The notes: a model not told the origin generated them from the sequence alone. Counted from the first letter of the stretch, positions 34,117 through 43,178 are shown. The stretch is 64,000 bases of DNA from Bacillus sp. NEB1478 (GCF_031582965.1 NZ_CP134049.1:2914001-2978000); one strand, 5' to 3'. Program-made: numbers and translations.

Positions 34117-35148
34117 TTAACGATTTGTTGTAGAGCCTCTCACAATAAGTTTTGCAGAAAATGAAATGTTTTGAGGAAATGTCTTATTATCGCCTTTTAC
34201 TTTTTGCAAAATTCTTTCCATCGCAGCTACTCCTATTTCATAAGTTGGCTGAGCAATGGTTGTGATTCCTGAACCTACCGCGAGTGCCCACTCTGGATCA
34301 TCAAATCCGATCAATGCCACATCTTTTGGTATGGATAGCTTCAGCTTCTGTAAAGCAATGACCAGCTGAAGAAGAACAACTCCGTTTACTGCGAAAATCG
34401 CTTTTGACTGGCCATTGGATTTCTGAATAAACACTGATAGCTGTTTTAGCAAAGAGCTTTCATCAGCCAGATCCACCTCATATATTTCATTCGAGCTTTG
34501 GTGTTCATGTTGTTTTAGCACTTGCTCAAAAGCTGTTGCTCGTTCTTTTCTCGAGCTTACACCGTCTAATGATTCAGTAAAAAATGCCATTCGTTCAAAC
34601 TTCTGGTTGATCAAGTGATGCATGGCTTCGGTAACCGCTTGATGATTTTCAACACCGATCACGTCAAAATGTAAGCCAGGAGCTTTTCTATCAACGAGCA
34701 CAACAGGGATATCATCATTCGCAAGATCTTTCAATGCTTCATTGTTTCTTCCGGTCGTGTTAATGATTAACCCATCAATACGATGAGCTTGAAGCATGTG
34801 GATGTAGTCGCTCTCTTTTAGCGGATCATTATCTGTGTTACAGACGAGCAAGTTGTATCCGTTTTGATTGCAAATATCTTCTGCTCCACGCATAATAGCG
34901 GTCGTATAAGGATTCGTAATATCCGCCACAACCATGCCAATTAAGTTGCTGGTGTTTCTTTTAAGACCGCGTGCCATTATATTCGGTCTGTAATTTAAAG
35001 CAGAAATTGTGTCCTCAATCCGCTTTTTTGTTTTCGGAGCAATTTCATTAAAATTCCCTGCTAAATATCTAGAAACAGTCGTTTTCGAAACCCCGGCTTG
35101 CAGAGCTACGTCTTTTATCGTAATTCGTGTTGATTGTGATTTTTCCAT
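34117..35148 (-). CDS. kdgR: LacI family transcriptional regulator, KdgR type
   Basis: The 343-aa protein starts with a LacI HTH (ITIKDVALQAGVSKTTVSRYLAG) and hinge (NYRPNIMARGLKRN), then a periplasmic-binding-like effector domain (NLIGMVVADITNPYTTAIMRGAEDICNQNGYNLLVCNTDNDPLKE, similar to B. subtilis KdgR). KdgR proteins repress KDG genes until a ketodeoxy acid is present. It is 125 bp upstream of the operon it is predicted to control, and GGAACCGGTTYC sites flank it on both sides, so it is probably autoregulated. AGGAAGG precedes the ATG. Confidence 0.9.
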   Translation of the reverse strand: MEKSQSTRITIKDVALQAGVSKTTVSRYLAGNFNEIAPKTKKRIEDTISALNYRPNIMARGLKRNTSNLIGMVVADITNPYTTAIMRGAEDICNQNGYNLLVCNTDNDPLKESDYIHMLQAHRIDGLIINTTGRNNEALKDLANDDIPVVLVDRKAPGLHFDVIGVENHQAVTEAMHHLINQKFERMAFFTESLDGVSSRKERATAFEQVLKQHEHQSSNEIYEVDLADESSLLKQLSVFIQKSNGQSKAIFAVNGVVLLQLVIALQKLKLSIPKDVALIGFDDPEWALAVGSGITTIAQPTYEIGVAAMERILQKVKGDNKTFPQNISFSAKLIVRGSTTNR

Positions 35149-35286
35149 AATACCTTCCTGAACTTCTAAACCTAATGATATTCTGTAGGCGATGAATCTG
35201 TTCGTAAGTGACGAGCGAATTTTGCATGAATAACAGCAGCTTCTTAAACTTCACTTTCCCGAGTTCTCGCTTCAAAAAGTCATAAT

Positions 35287-35298
35287 GGAACCGGTTTC
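35287..35298 (-). promoter_or_regulatory. KdgR-type operator upstream of kdgR
   Basis: GGAACCGGTTTC differs by one base from the perfect palindrome at 34018. It lies 139 bp before the kdgR ATG and marks autoregulation. Confidence 0.75.
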
Positions 35299-35400
35299 AT
35301 TTTTGTTTATTGTAACAGCATTAATTTAAATTTTCAAACTCTTTTTAAATATTTATTTAATATAAGGCTGGTTTCGCATACTTTGTCGACCTTGTAAGTA

Positions 35401-35616
35401 GTTGATTTCCGTTCCAGGATGCTCGCTTTCCTCGGGGCGTGCGGTGAGCCACATTTGGACGTTTCACTTTTGCTTGTCTGGGCTGACCAAACCGTTTTCG
35501 CTTTTCGGACTGCCCGCCTGTCCCTCAGGACAAGGAAAGCTTCGGCCGCAATACATCGCACGAAGAAAATGTGCTTTTCATTTTCGAGGAGACTCGTACC
35601 TTCCCCTCCAATCAAC
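35401..35616 (+). repeat. Intergenic repeat element, copy A (216 bp)
   Basis: It begins GTTGATTTCCG and ends CTCCAATCAAC, so its ends are GTTGATT/AATCAAC inverted repeats. The left part holds TGCTCGCTTTC-CTCGGGGCGTGCGGTGAGCC, shared with copies at 37557 and 39544; the right part (about 35530-35616) is shared with copy C. The flank CTTGTAAGTA (35391-35400) is also shared with copy C. The weak open frames across it are not coding in my view. The rest of the gap 35149-35789 holds the kdgR operator and a terminator. Confidence 0.85.
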
Positions 35617-35689
35617 AGTCAAAGAAGACAATAAAAATAAGATTTGAATGCAACAATATTTTAGAAAAGAGCTAATAAAATGGTGATTA

Positions 35690-35720
35690 ACAAAAAAACG
35701 ACTCTTCTAAAAGAGTCGTT
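35690..35720 (-). terminator. Terminator of the small secreted-protein gene
   Basis: AACGACTCTT (35697-35706) and AAGAGTCGTT (35711-35720) form a perfect 10-bp stem with a 4-nt loop; leftward it is followed by seven T. Confidence 0.9.
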
Positions 35721-35789
35721 ATTAAAGATCATAAAAATCTCTGATAATTAAAATTCACCAATTCCATAATACTCGACTGCTGCTACAAA

Positions 35790-36188
35790 TCAATCGTAAA
35801 ACCATACAAATGATTCTCCACTAGAGTATTTTTTCAAATAAAATTCGGCTTGATCTCCATCTACAAATCCACCGATATTCTTGTAGACATGACAGCCTTT
35901 TGAATCAAAATCATTACTGCCAGCCGTTTTAAAGTAGAGACCTGTTCTTACTTGATCATCGGGATTATAAGGATCCTCTTCAAATAATTGATAGTAACCT
36001 GGCTGACTTTCAGAACTAAGGCAAATTTTATAATCGCCGCCACCAGATGGCCAGATATCCGTCTCATCACTAAATCTATCACCACCAAGAAAATCCCATC
36101 CAGCTGCTTTAGCGGGTGTTGTCAAAAACGGAGTGACAAAAGAAAATGTTAACACGAAGAAAAGCATGAAAATTCTTTTTAATTGCAT
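35790..36188 (-). CDS. Small secreted protein of unknown function
   Basis: The 132-aa product has a signal peptide (about residues 1-29, ending AKA-A) and a mature domain of about 103 residues rich in aromatic, Gly and Asp residues (GWDFLGGDRFSDETDIWPSGGGDYKICLSSESQPGYYQLFEEDP...), with two cysteines (in YKICLSS and SKGCHVY) that could form one disulfide. Net charge of the mature part is acidic. GAGGA precedes the ATG. Monocistronic with its own terminator. I recognise no family; an extracellular structural or inhibitory role is possible but not supported. Confidence 0.62.
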   Translation of the reverse strand: MQLKRIFMLFFVLTFSFVTPFLTTPAKAAGWDFLGGDRFSDETDIWPSGGGDYKICLSSESQPGYYQLFEEDPYNPDDQVRTGLYFKTAGSNDFDSKGCHVYKNIGGFVDGDQAEFYLKKYSSGESFVWFYD

Positions 36189-36486
36189 CAGGAATCCTCC
36201 TCAATTAATAAGTATTTTCTCCATTTTCTTTAATAAACTCGTTAATCGACAAACCAGCTACTCTTATTATTCTTATCTTTTGGCAAACTATTATAGATTA
36301 TAGTAGATGTTTAGTAAGAAATTACACAGTAGATTTAGAGTTTATTGGTTTTGGTCACAAAGATATGAAGAGTAGTTACCTACACCTCCTCATTTGTTTT
36401 AAATTTTCCCTCTCACATTTTTTTGAAACCTTACCGTTTATAGGCTTAAGAGACCTCACAATCATTTTCTAACTCATAACAAAATA
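36189..36486. other. Gene-free interval
   Basis: No gene, repeat or clear structure is seen between the secreted-protein gene and the terminator of the gpsA-like gene. The right-hand promoter for the leftward secreted-protein gene must lie in its first part. The whole stretch is AT-rich. Confidence 0.4.
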
Positions 36487-36514
36487 AGCAGACTCTTATT
36501 GTTTTGAGTCCGCT
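36487..36514 (-). terminator. Terminator of the gpsA-like gene
   Basis: Leftward, AGCGGACTC pairs with GAGTCTGCT (36506-36514 with 36487-36495, one G-U pair) and is followed by TATTTTG. Confidence 0.8.
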
Positions 36515-36528
36515 TTGCATTCCTTATG

Positions 36529-37491
36529 CTAAAATTCAAACTTCACTGGTCGTAAAATTAAATCTTCTAACGTATCTTTTGCATTTTTGTTCTCAAAAAG
36601 AATCTCATAGATCGCATCACAAATAGGAAGTTCTACATGGTACTGCTCCGAAAGTTCCTTTAATGCCTTAACCGTAGAAACCCCTTCTGCCAGTTTGCCA
36701 AAGTCTTCCCCTTGAACGAACATCTGACCGAACTTTCTGTTATGGCTGTGAAGCGAGAACAATGTTGCCTCATAATCTCCTAAATGGCTTAATCCATAAA
36801 TCGTTAAATCATTACCGCCCATCGCCCGGACAAGACGTGAAATCTCACGCGTTCCCCTAGCCATTAACGACCCTTTTAAACTGCTGTAATTCAGGCCATC
36901 CAGCATGCCGGCTGCTATCCCCATTACATTTTTTGTAGCAGCTCCGATTTCATTCCCAATGAGATCTTGTCCATAATAAAACCGGATTAGATCACTATTA
37001 AACTCTTGGACAATCTTTTTCGTAATTTCAATATTCTCTGAACTGATTACCATACAGTTCGGAATATGATTCACAAAATCCTGAACATGCCCTGGTCCTA
37101 CCCAAACCGCAACATTTGTGTTTTTCCCAACTTCTTCACTAAAAACTTGAGTGAGCCGTTTACCGCTTTCCGCTTCTAACCCTTTCATGCACAAGATGAA
37201 AGTTTTACCCTCTATTTCTTTTAATTGACTCAGTTGTTTCGCAAAGGATCGAAGCTCTTGAGCACTGATTGATATGATGATTGTTTCTGCTGCGGTTACA
37301 ACGTTTTCTAACGAATCACTAAGTTCGATTTCGTCCGGCAACGTAAGGTAATCGTTCCTTCTATTTTCTTTTAGCCCTTTATAATTTTTTGAGTTTTCTC
37401 TTCCCCATAACATGACCTGGTGTCCGACTTTATTCACATACCAAGCGATAAAAGTTCCCCATCTGCCACATCCTAATACAGTTACTTTCAT
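36529..37491 (-). CDS. gpsA: NAD(P)H-dependent glycerol-3-phosphate dehydrogenase (GpsA paralogue)
   Basis: The 320-aa protein has the GpsA layout: a Rossmann start MKVTVLGCGRWGTFIAW (diverged from the usual GAGSWGTALA), IIISISAQELRSFAKQL, VGPGHVQDFVNHIPNCMVIS, and the catalytic lysine in EIGAATKNVMGIAAGMLDGL, followed by GLSHLGDYEATLFSLHSHNRKFG. GpsA reduces dihydroxyacetone phosphate to sn-glycerol 3-phosphate for lipid synthesis. The variant motifs and location away from the usual engA-gpsA-spoIVA context suggest a second, specialised copy, whose substrate might differ. AAAGGTG precedes the ATG. Flanked by two copies of the same intergenic repeat. Confidence 0.85.
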   Translation of the reverse strand: MKVTVLGCGRWGTFIAWYVNKVGHQVMLWGRENSKNYKGLKENRRNDYLTLPDEIELSDSLENVVTAAETIIISISAQELRSFAKQLSQLKEIEGKTFILCMKGLEAESGKRLTQVFSEEVGKNTNVAVWVGPGHVQDFVNHIPNCMVISSENIEITKKIVQEFNSDLIRFYYGQDLIGNEIGAATKNVMGIAAGMLDGLNYSSLKGSLMARGTREISRLVRAMGGNDLTIYGLSHLGDYEATLFSLHSHNRKFGQMFVQGEDFGKLAEGVSTVKALKELSEQYHVELPICDAIYEILFENKNAKDTLEDLILRPVKFEF

Positions 37492-37556
37492 GATTTCACC
37501 TTTTTCTTTATGTTTTTATCAATGGCTATTTTCGTAAACTTTGATGCTATTGAGTG

Positions 37557-37685
37557 GTTGATTTCCGCTTCAGGTTGCTCGCTTTCCGCGGGGCGTGCGG
37601 TGAGCCTCCTCGGCGCGTTGCGCCTGTTGGGTCTCACCTGTCCCGCTTCTCCCGCAGGAGTCTCGCATCTTCCGCTCCAATCAAC
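37557..37685 (+). repeat. Intergenic repeat element, copy B (129 bp)
   Basis: Begins GTTGATTTCCGCTTCAGG, holds TGCTCGCTTTCCGCGGGG followed by CGTGCGGTGAGCC, and ends GGAGTCTCGCATCTTCCG-CTCCAATCAAC. It is the shortest copy, lacking the middle found in A and C, and its GC content is well above its surroundings. GCGCGTTGCGC and CCCGCTTCTCCCG segments allow stable folding. Confidence 0.87.
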
Positions 37686-37746
37686 TTATATATCATCGGT
37701 TGTCTTTCAAAAATTTAAAAGCAACAATCTTTAAAAATTAGCCTCA

Positions 37747-38298
37747 TCATTCTACCTTTTTTGTATTAAATTCTTGCTTTGTTAAACCAAAAATGAATAA
37801 ATCATAATATCTTCCTTCAGTAAAAACCATGTTTCGTAAACACCCTTCTTTAGTGAAACCGAGGTGATTATGAAGTCGGATAGAGCCAGCATTAAAACTA
37901 TAAACGTATGCATTCACTTTTTGATAGCGAAGCTCATTAAAGAAATAGTGCAATATAATTTTTATGGCATCACTAGCATATCCTTTTTTCCAATGTTCAC
38001 GAAATATACTTACACCATAACTAAAGGTTCCATTACGTTGATCACATTTATCTGTATTAATACTGCCAACTAATTCACCGTCGATACTTTCAATGGCTAG
38101 TCTGAAGTTATGTCCATCCCAGCCTTTGTCAGACTCGCTCTCAGTCCATTTTCTAGTACCTTCTTTAGACCTTGGACCATAAACTGCATCATTTAATCTT
38201 GATATCTCAGAATCCAAACCATCTTTATGGAAACTTTCCCAATCTGAAGGTTGAATGGGTCTTAATCGAACTAACTTACCTTCCCAAATATAACTCAT
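37747..38298 (-). CDS. GNAT family N-acetyltransferase (RimJ/RimL type)
   Basis: The 183-aa protein shows KLVRLRPIQPSDWESFHKDGLD at the start, GELVGSINTDKCDQRNGTFSYGVSIFREHWKKGYASDAIKIILHYFFNEL with the acetyl-CoA loop, and YVYSFNAGSIRLHNHLGFTKEGCLRNMVFTEGRYYDLFIFGL, the characteristic end of this branch. GGAGG lies nine bases before the ATG. Single gene between two repeat-rich intergenic regions. Substrate unknown. Confidence 0.87.
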   Translation of the reverse strand: MSYIWEGKLVRLRPIQPSDWESFHKDGLDSEISRLNDAVYGPRSKEGTRKWTESESDKGWDGHNFRLAIESIDGELVGSINTDKCDQRNGTFSYGVSIFREHWKKGYASDAIKIILHYFFNELRYQKVNAYVYSFNAGSIRLHNHLGFTKEGCLRNMVFTEGRYYDLFIFGLTKQEFNTKKVE

Positions 38299-38394
38299 TA
38301 CTAAGTGCCTCCATAAATATCTCCCGCATATATCAGAAAATTATGTATATGTAAATATTAGCATAAAGTGTAAAGGTCATAGTGATTAAGAAAA

Positions 38395-38424
38395 CAAAAA
38401 AACCGGCTCATTTCACTGAGCCGG
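38395..38424 (-). terminator. Terminator of the beta-1,2-glucan LacI gene
   Basis: ACCGGCTCA (38402-38410) and TGAGCCGG (38417-38424) form a GC-rich stem; leftward it is followed by a run of seven T. It begins 8 bp after the LacI stop. Confidence 0.9.
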
Positions 38425-38431
38425 CTCCTAA

Positions 38432-39397
38432 TTATCGATTCCCTACTGAATCGCCTTCAACTAGGCTTACGTTAATTCGTTCGTGACCAATTTCTTGATC
38501 TTTAATTAATCTCAACAAAAGTTCTGAGGCTAGTGCACCCCATTTGTACTTCGAATAGTTGATCGTTGCCAAACGTGGCTGAATATATTGAGCCGTTTCG
38601 ATGTTATCAAATCCGACCACATGTATATCCTTGCCGATCTGGAGTTTCGTGCTGTTAAAATAGTTGAAAACACCGATGGCCATTTCATCGTTCAAACAAA
38701 ATACGCTGACAGGATCGGAAAATTCATCATGAATTTTCTTAGCAGCTGCTTCACCTGATGGTTTATTAAAGTCCCCATCCAGCTCGATGTATTCGATATG
38801 AGAATAGCGTTGAACCGCTTTTTGAACAGCTTCCAGACGCTGGAGGGCATCGAACGATTCTTCAGGACCTTTAACTACATACACTTTGTTTTGTCCTTTT
38901 TCAGCTAAATAATCGATTGCCAATGTTGCTCCAGCTTTGTTATCTAACAATACTTGCGAAATATTCGGGTGATCGATTCTTCTATCCATCACGACGAGCT
39001 TATGACCGCGCTCTGCATGGCTCAAAAGTTCTTCTGTATCGTATGTTGCATCCAGAATAATAGCCCCGTCCACCATGCGCTCTGGCAAGAAACGGTGTGA
39101 CTCTTTTCCGCTGCAGACAATCAGCTCATATCCATTCTGTGTGAGTGTTTCCATCATCCCTTGCAGCAGCTGTCCGTAAAATGCACCACTGTAATCTGTT
39201 AAATACACACCGATGATTTTCGTCTCGCGTTTTTTTAAAGAACGAGCTGCGGCACTTGGAATATAATCGAGTTCTTTTGCAATCGCTATGATTCTCTCAG
39301 ATGTTTCCTTTGTTACTTTCGTACTCCCGTTCAAGGCATAGGAGACCGTGGAAATGGAAACACCTGCTTTTTTCGCAATGTCTTTTATACTTACCAA
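38432..39397 (-). CDS. LacI family regulator of the beta-1,2-glucan locus
   Basis: The 321-aa protein has an N-terminal LacI HTH (VSIKDIAKKAGVSISTVSYALNGSTKVTKETSERI), hinge (YIPSAAARSLKKR) and a sugar-binding effector domain ending HERINVSLVEGDSVGNR. The gene order LacI, GH94, GH3, binding protein, two permeases is the order of the Listeria innocua lin1838-lin1843 locus for sophoro-oligosaccharides, where the first gene is a LacI regulator. The matching operators are GAAACGTTTC sites at three promoters of the region. It is separated from the GH94 gene by a repeat element and has its own promoter with a cre site. Confidence 0.85.
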   Translation of the reverse strand: MVSIKDIAKKAGVSISTVSYALNGSTKVTKETSERIIAIAKELDYIPSAAARSLKKRETKIIGVYLTDYSGAFYGQLLQGMMETLTQNGYELIVCSGKESHRFLPERMVDGAIILDATYDTEELLSHAERGHKLVVMDRRIDHPNISQVLLDNKAGATLAIDYLAEKGQNKVYVVKGPEESFDALQRLEAVQKAVQRYSHIEYIELDGDFNKPSGEAAAKKIHDEFSDPVSVFCLNDEMAIGVFNYFNSTKLQIGKDIHVVGFDNIETAQYIQPRLATINYSKYKWGALASELLLRLIKDQEIGHERINVSLVEGDSVGNR

Positions 39398-39420
39398 CGT
39401 AATTCTCTCCTATCTCTCGT

Positions 39421-39434
39421 TGTAAACGTTTTCC
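39421..39434 (-). promoter_or_regulatory. cre-type site (CcpA) upstream of the LacI gene
   Basis: TGTAAACGTTTTCC fits the CcpA consensus TGWAARCGYTWNCW at nearly all positions and lies 24 bp before the ATG, just downstream of a leftward TATAAT (about 39438-39443). It predicts carbon catabolite repression of the regulator gene, or binding by the LacI protein itself. Confidence 0.65.
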
Positions 39435-39543
39435 TTTATTATACCTTTTTTAGAAAAAGTCGGTACAAGCTTTATTTTTAGAAATACTCTTATCTAAAAG
39501 ATGGTTGTTTATGAGGCATTTTGTTAATTCGCTTCATTGAAAA

Positions 39544-39800
39544 GTTGATTGGAGTGCAAGGTGTGAGACTCCTCGAAAATGAAAATCACATTTTCTTCGT
39601 GCGATGTAATGCTGTCGTTGCTTTCCTTGTCCTGCGGGATCAGCGTGCCAGCCACTTGAGTATTCTTCTCGCAAGGCATGTGACGATGAAGCTCGCTTCA
39701 TCAGAATTTTCGTGCAGACGCAGGAGCAGGATTTAATAAGCATATGCAGTGGCTCACCGCACGCCCCGCGGAAAGCGAGCATCCTGTAACGGAAATCAAC
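39544..39800 (-). repeat. Intergenic repeat element, copy C (257 bp, reverse orientation)
   Basis: In reverse it begins GTTGATTTCCGTTACAGG, has GCTCGCTTTCCGCGGGGC then GTGCGGTGAGCC, and ends TTGCACTCCAATCAAC. Its last ~90 bp match copy A closely, including GCACGAAGAAAATGTG, while its middle is longer than in A or B. It separates the LacI gene from the GH94 gene. The interval 39398-39836 holds nothing else apart from the LacI promoter and cre site. Confidence 0.87.
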
Positions 39801-39836
39801 TACTTACAAGAGCAACAATGAATACAAAAACAGCTT

Positions 39837-42800
39837 TTAGAAATAAATTTCGACTGTATGGTTTTCAGCGCTTAGATGGCTGATCAATTCATTGCGGTTT
39901 ACGACTACTCCGCCTTCACGATACACGTTTTTGTACGGCGTCGTATTTAATTCTTTTCCGTTCACTACAAGACGAGCTGCTCCTGCATTTTTCTTATGAT
40001 AAACAAACGTTACTTGCTTTTCGTCGACCATGTATTGAAACTCAATTCCGTCCATGTCATCTGAGAGGACTGGGTCTAAAATTAGATTCTCGCCATTTGG
40101 ACGAATTCCTAAACAGTTGGTTATCAATTGATTCATGTAGATTCCAGGTCCTGAAGAGTAGATGCGCCATCCGCCTTTTACTTTCGCTTCACCTTTTTTC
40201 AGCTCACCAAAACGTTCTTGTGCCTCATAGCGCGTTTTGAAATCACCGTCTGAACTGCTGAAATAAGCGTTGCTTTGGCGACGTTCTGCATTCGGAACTT
40301 TATCCTGGATCATAACCGGATTAATTTTTTCTAAACCGCTCCAAACTTCTTCCGTCTTCCCGAGTTTCGCCATCGCTTCAACAAAACGGATATGTGCATG
40401 CACGTATTGCAGCCCGATCTCTCGTCCAAAATTCGATGCCTGTTCAGCACGCTTAAAATGAGTGCTGACACCGCCTTTGTAATGTGCGGGTTTATCCATC
40501 AAGCGGACGCCATCCGGACAATAGAACTTATCCATGATTACGTCAAGATGCTTTTGTGCTTGCTCTGGTGTCAAAAGCTCAGCGATCATACTGCGCGTCA
40601 TCGGTAATAACCGGTAGTTGATGCCTGTTGTGTTATCTGTCGGATGCAGCATCAGCTTCGGTTCGTCTGCATTTTCCATAAAAACAAAGCCTGGAATAAC
40701 ATCATTTTGAAGCATGTATTTTTCATAATCATTTTTAATATTTTCCGCTAACGTCTTCAGTTCCGATGATTTCTCTTCGTTTACATTTTTCAGCAATGAA
40801 GAAAATTGATTCATGACTTGATACGTCAATGCAACTGTCCATGAACTTACCATGAACTTCTTAAGCTGCGGGTTGGCAGGCTGAAGCGTGTCATCCCAGT
40901 CACCATCTCCATAAGAAGAAAGGTGTGTATCATGCAGGAAGTTCGCTTTCATGTAATCGATCTGCTTTTGGATGTGGTCAAACAATGTTACTTTTTCATC
41001 CGTAAATCCAAACGAATGGTCTGTATAAGGAATGGTTACATCTAAAATACTAAAATCGTTTGTTGCAGCCAAATAATCCGTTACAGCTTTCAGCGGCCAA
41101 ACAATGATATCACCATGAGATTCCTCTTGCTGGAATTTGTAGTACTGATCAAACATGAACCATTGCGGCCAGTTGCCAGTTTCTTCGTATTGGTGAGAAT
41201 ATACAGTGAGCAAAATCTCTTTTACAGCATCATAATGCTGTGTTGCCAAGAAATATTCGGCTGGTCCCTGACAAACATCGCGTGTTCCCCAAGCTGCTCC
41301 GCCATATTGTTCTAAGCCGTGCGGCACCGAATAGTGAATCAGCATATTGTGGGTATACCAATGTGCCAATGCGTTCATTTTTTGAAGCTCTTCCGTTTCA
41401 TTTCCGTCTTTTGAAAGGTGGAAGCCTCTATTCGTTTTCACAATGAACTCGCGATATCGCTGAATTTCAGCTTCTGCTTCTTTTTCCGATAACGGAATCT
41501 CTTTACCGTAAATCAATCCTTGGATTGTCATCATCCATTCGTTCGTCGGCTCCAGATCACACACAACGAGTGAAGCAGAAAGAGGTTCGATGTTATCACC
41601 AAAGAAAGTTTCATCGGTTACTTTCATTTCTGTGCCCGATAACTTCATACGGTAGCTTAGTTGTTTGTATGTTTTTCCGCTGTCAGACGATGGATCTGCA
41701 AAGAATGAAATCGTGTCACCCTTTGTTTCCATCTTAAAAGGCACTTCATATTCCATGTTGTTCATCGATACTTGGTTCGTTACAACAAATCGGTAGTTTC
41801 TTCCGCTTTCTGTTTTTAGCTCCAGCTGAACTTCAGGCGTATCAACCGTCGTAAAATTCGTGATTATAAATGTTTCGCCATCGGTTTTGTAATACCATCG
41901 TGTAAAGTTGAAACCCATCTCAAAAAGTGATGGCATCGTTAAAAGTTTCAGTCTACCATCGATTTCTACATAAATGCGCTGACCAGACGTTTTCATGATA
42001 TTTAATGCATTACGTGCATTCGTCAGCATCTTATGGAAAGAAGTGTTTCCGACAACTAGCTGGGAATTGAACAGACCGTACATGTACGAAGTCGTCGTAA
42101 TCGTATCTTCTTTCAAATGAACATTGTTGCCTGTAACAAGAATGTGCCCGTGCGGACGTTCTACGATTCTTTCTTTCTCTTTTAATACGATATGTTCATA
42201 TGTTGGAGTAAAAAAAGATAATAATGTGTCGCCTTCGTACTCTTCTAAAATTCTGTCCGGATATCGTTTTGTTACTTCTTCGATCGTGAAATCGGATGTT
42301 TTCAATGTTCCTGCGAACTGTTCGTTGCGTGTCACTTTTGGAAGAGAAGCTTTTTCTTTGCTAACAATGTTTTGAACTTTATTCCATGAATCTAAGATTT
42401 CATCTGTAAATTCAACGTCCGTAACCGCTTCTGCATGGTCTTCTTTAAAACAGCCGTAAAACACAAATTGCTTCGTTCCATCAAGGTCCACCAGTTCTGT
42501 TTGAAGTGCCGTATAAGCAAACTCATATTGATACACTTCATTAACAAGGTTTTGTTTGAAAAGAGCTTCTGGTGTGTCCGTTTCTTTGTAAGAACGGCCG
42601 AAGAACTGATAGCCATCAGTAGAATAACCGATTGCTTTTGTCAGTGAACCTTGCTGCATATAAGGAAAAGCTGTTCCGTTTGGCTGATTTTGACGAGAAC
42701 AAACGACATAGCCTAGCTTTTCATCTTCAAAAATACGGTGATCAACATATTGAGCCATGTATGCCTCATTTGTACGGACCGCACCTCTATCTGCAAGTCC

Positions 42801-43178
42801 TACATCCTGCCCATAAATGATATCTGCTTTAATATCAGATCCTGTAAGTTCAACATTCCAAAACCATATCGCTTTATCCGTTAATGTGAACGTCACTTTG
42901 TAAGTAACTTCTTCAAACGCACCTTCCCAGAAAACTTGTTGTTCTGTATAGGATACCTTGCTGTCTGAATGGATGCCTAAAAGTGGTGCAGCCGAAATTC
43001 CGTCTTCTTTAAAAAGACGAAGATACAAATTGTTCAGTGCGCCATCAATCGGATTACTTAGCCATTGATTGATCATCGTACGGTTATAAGAAGCTTCGAA
43101 AATATCACCTGTGTTTAAAAAAGTAAAACGAACATCACCGGCTTTGATTTCAAAGTTTCCTCTCGTCTTTGTTGTCAT
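39837..43178 (-). CDS. GH94 glycoside phosphorylase, predicted 1,2-beta-oligoglucan phosphorylase (SOGP)
   Basis: The 1113-aa protein is a GH94 enzyme of the long type: an N-terminal beta-sandwich region (residues 1-about 600), then an (alpha/alpha)6 barrel containing HWYTHNMLIHYSVPHGLEQYGGAAWGTRDVCQGP (residues about 605-640) and the catalytic GDWDD at 759-763, whose aspartate is the general acid in GH94 (DWND in cellobiose phosphorylase). SOGPs phosphorolyse sophoro-oligosaccharides into glucose 1-phosphate and a shorter chain in the cytoplasm; there is no signal peptide here. The length (L. innocua enzyme about 1086 aa) and the neighbours make SOGP the best call. Starts 18 bp after the GH3 gene; GAGGAG precedes the ATG. 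Confidence 0.86.
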   Translation of the reverse strand: MTTKTRGNFEIKAGDVRFTFLNTGDIFEASYNRTMINQWLSNPIDGALNNLYLRLFKEDGISAAPLLGIHSDSKVSYTEQQVFWEGAFEEVTYKVTFTLTDKAIWFWNVELTGSDIKADIIYGQDVGLADRGAVRTNEAYMAQYVDHRIFEDEKLGYVVCSRQNQPNGTAFPYMQQGSLTKAIGYSTDGYQFFGRSYKETDTPEALFKQNLVNEVYQYEFAYTALQTELVDLDGTKQFVFYGCFKEDHAEAVTDVEFTDEILDSWNKVQNIVSKEKASLPKVTRNEQFAGTLKTSDFTIEEVTKRYPDRILEEYEGDTLLSFFTPTYEHIVLKEKERIVERPHGHILVTGNNVHLKEDTITTTSYMYGLFNSQLVVGNTSFHKMLTNARNALNIMKTSGQRIYVEIDGRLKLLTMPSLFEMGFNFTRWYYKTDGETFIITNFTTVDTPEVQLELKTESGRNYRFVVTNQVSMNNMEYEVPFKMETKGDTISFFADPSSDSGKTYKQLSYRMKLSGTEMKVTDETFFGDNIEPLSASLVVCDLEPTNEWMMTIQGLIYGKEIPLSEKEAEAEIQRYREFIVKTNRGFHLSKDGNETEELQKMNALAHWYTHNMLIHYSVPHGLEQYGGAAWGTRDVCQGPAEYFLATQHYDAVKEILLTVYSHQYEETGNWPQWFMFDQYYKFQQEESHGDIIVWPLKAVTDYLAATNDFSILDVTIPYTDHSFGFTDEKVTLFDHIQKQIDYMKANFLHDTHLSSYGDGDWDDTLQPANPQLKKFMVSSWTVALTYQVMNQFSSLLKNVNEEKSSELKTLAENIKNDYEKYMLQNDVIPGFVFMENADEPKLMLHPTDNTTGINYRLLPMTRSMIAELLTPEQAQKHLDVIMDKFYCPDGVRLMDKPAHYKGGVSTHFKRAEQASNFGREIGLQYVHAHIRFVEAMAKLGKTEEVWSGLEKINPVMIQDKVPNAERRQSNAYFSSSDGDFKTRYEAQERFGELKKGEAKVKGGWRIYSSGPGIYMNQLITNCLGIRPNGENLILDPVLSDDMDGIEFQYMVDEKQVTFVYHKKNAGAARLVVNGKELNTTPYKNVYREGGVVVNRNELISHLSAENHTVEIYF

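Noticed and set aside
35402..35647. Open frames of 71-93 aa across repeat copy A
   Set aside because: They follow the repeat, differ between copies and break in copies B and C.
42124..42375. Several 60-80 aa antisense frames inside the GH94 and GH3 genes
   Set aside because: All are antisense shadows without ribosome sites or family resemblance.
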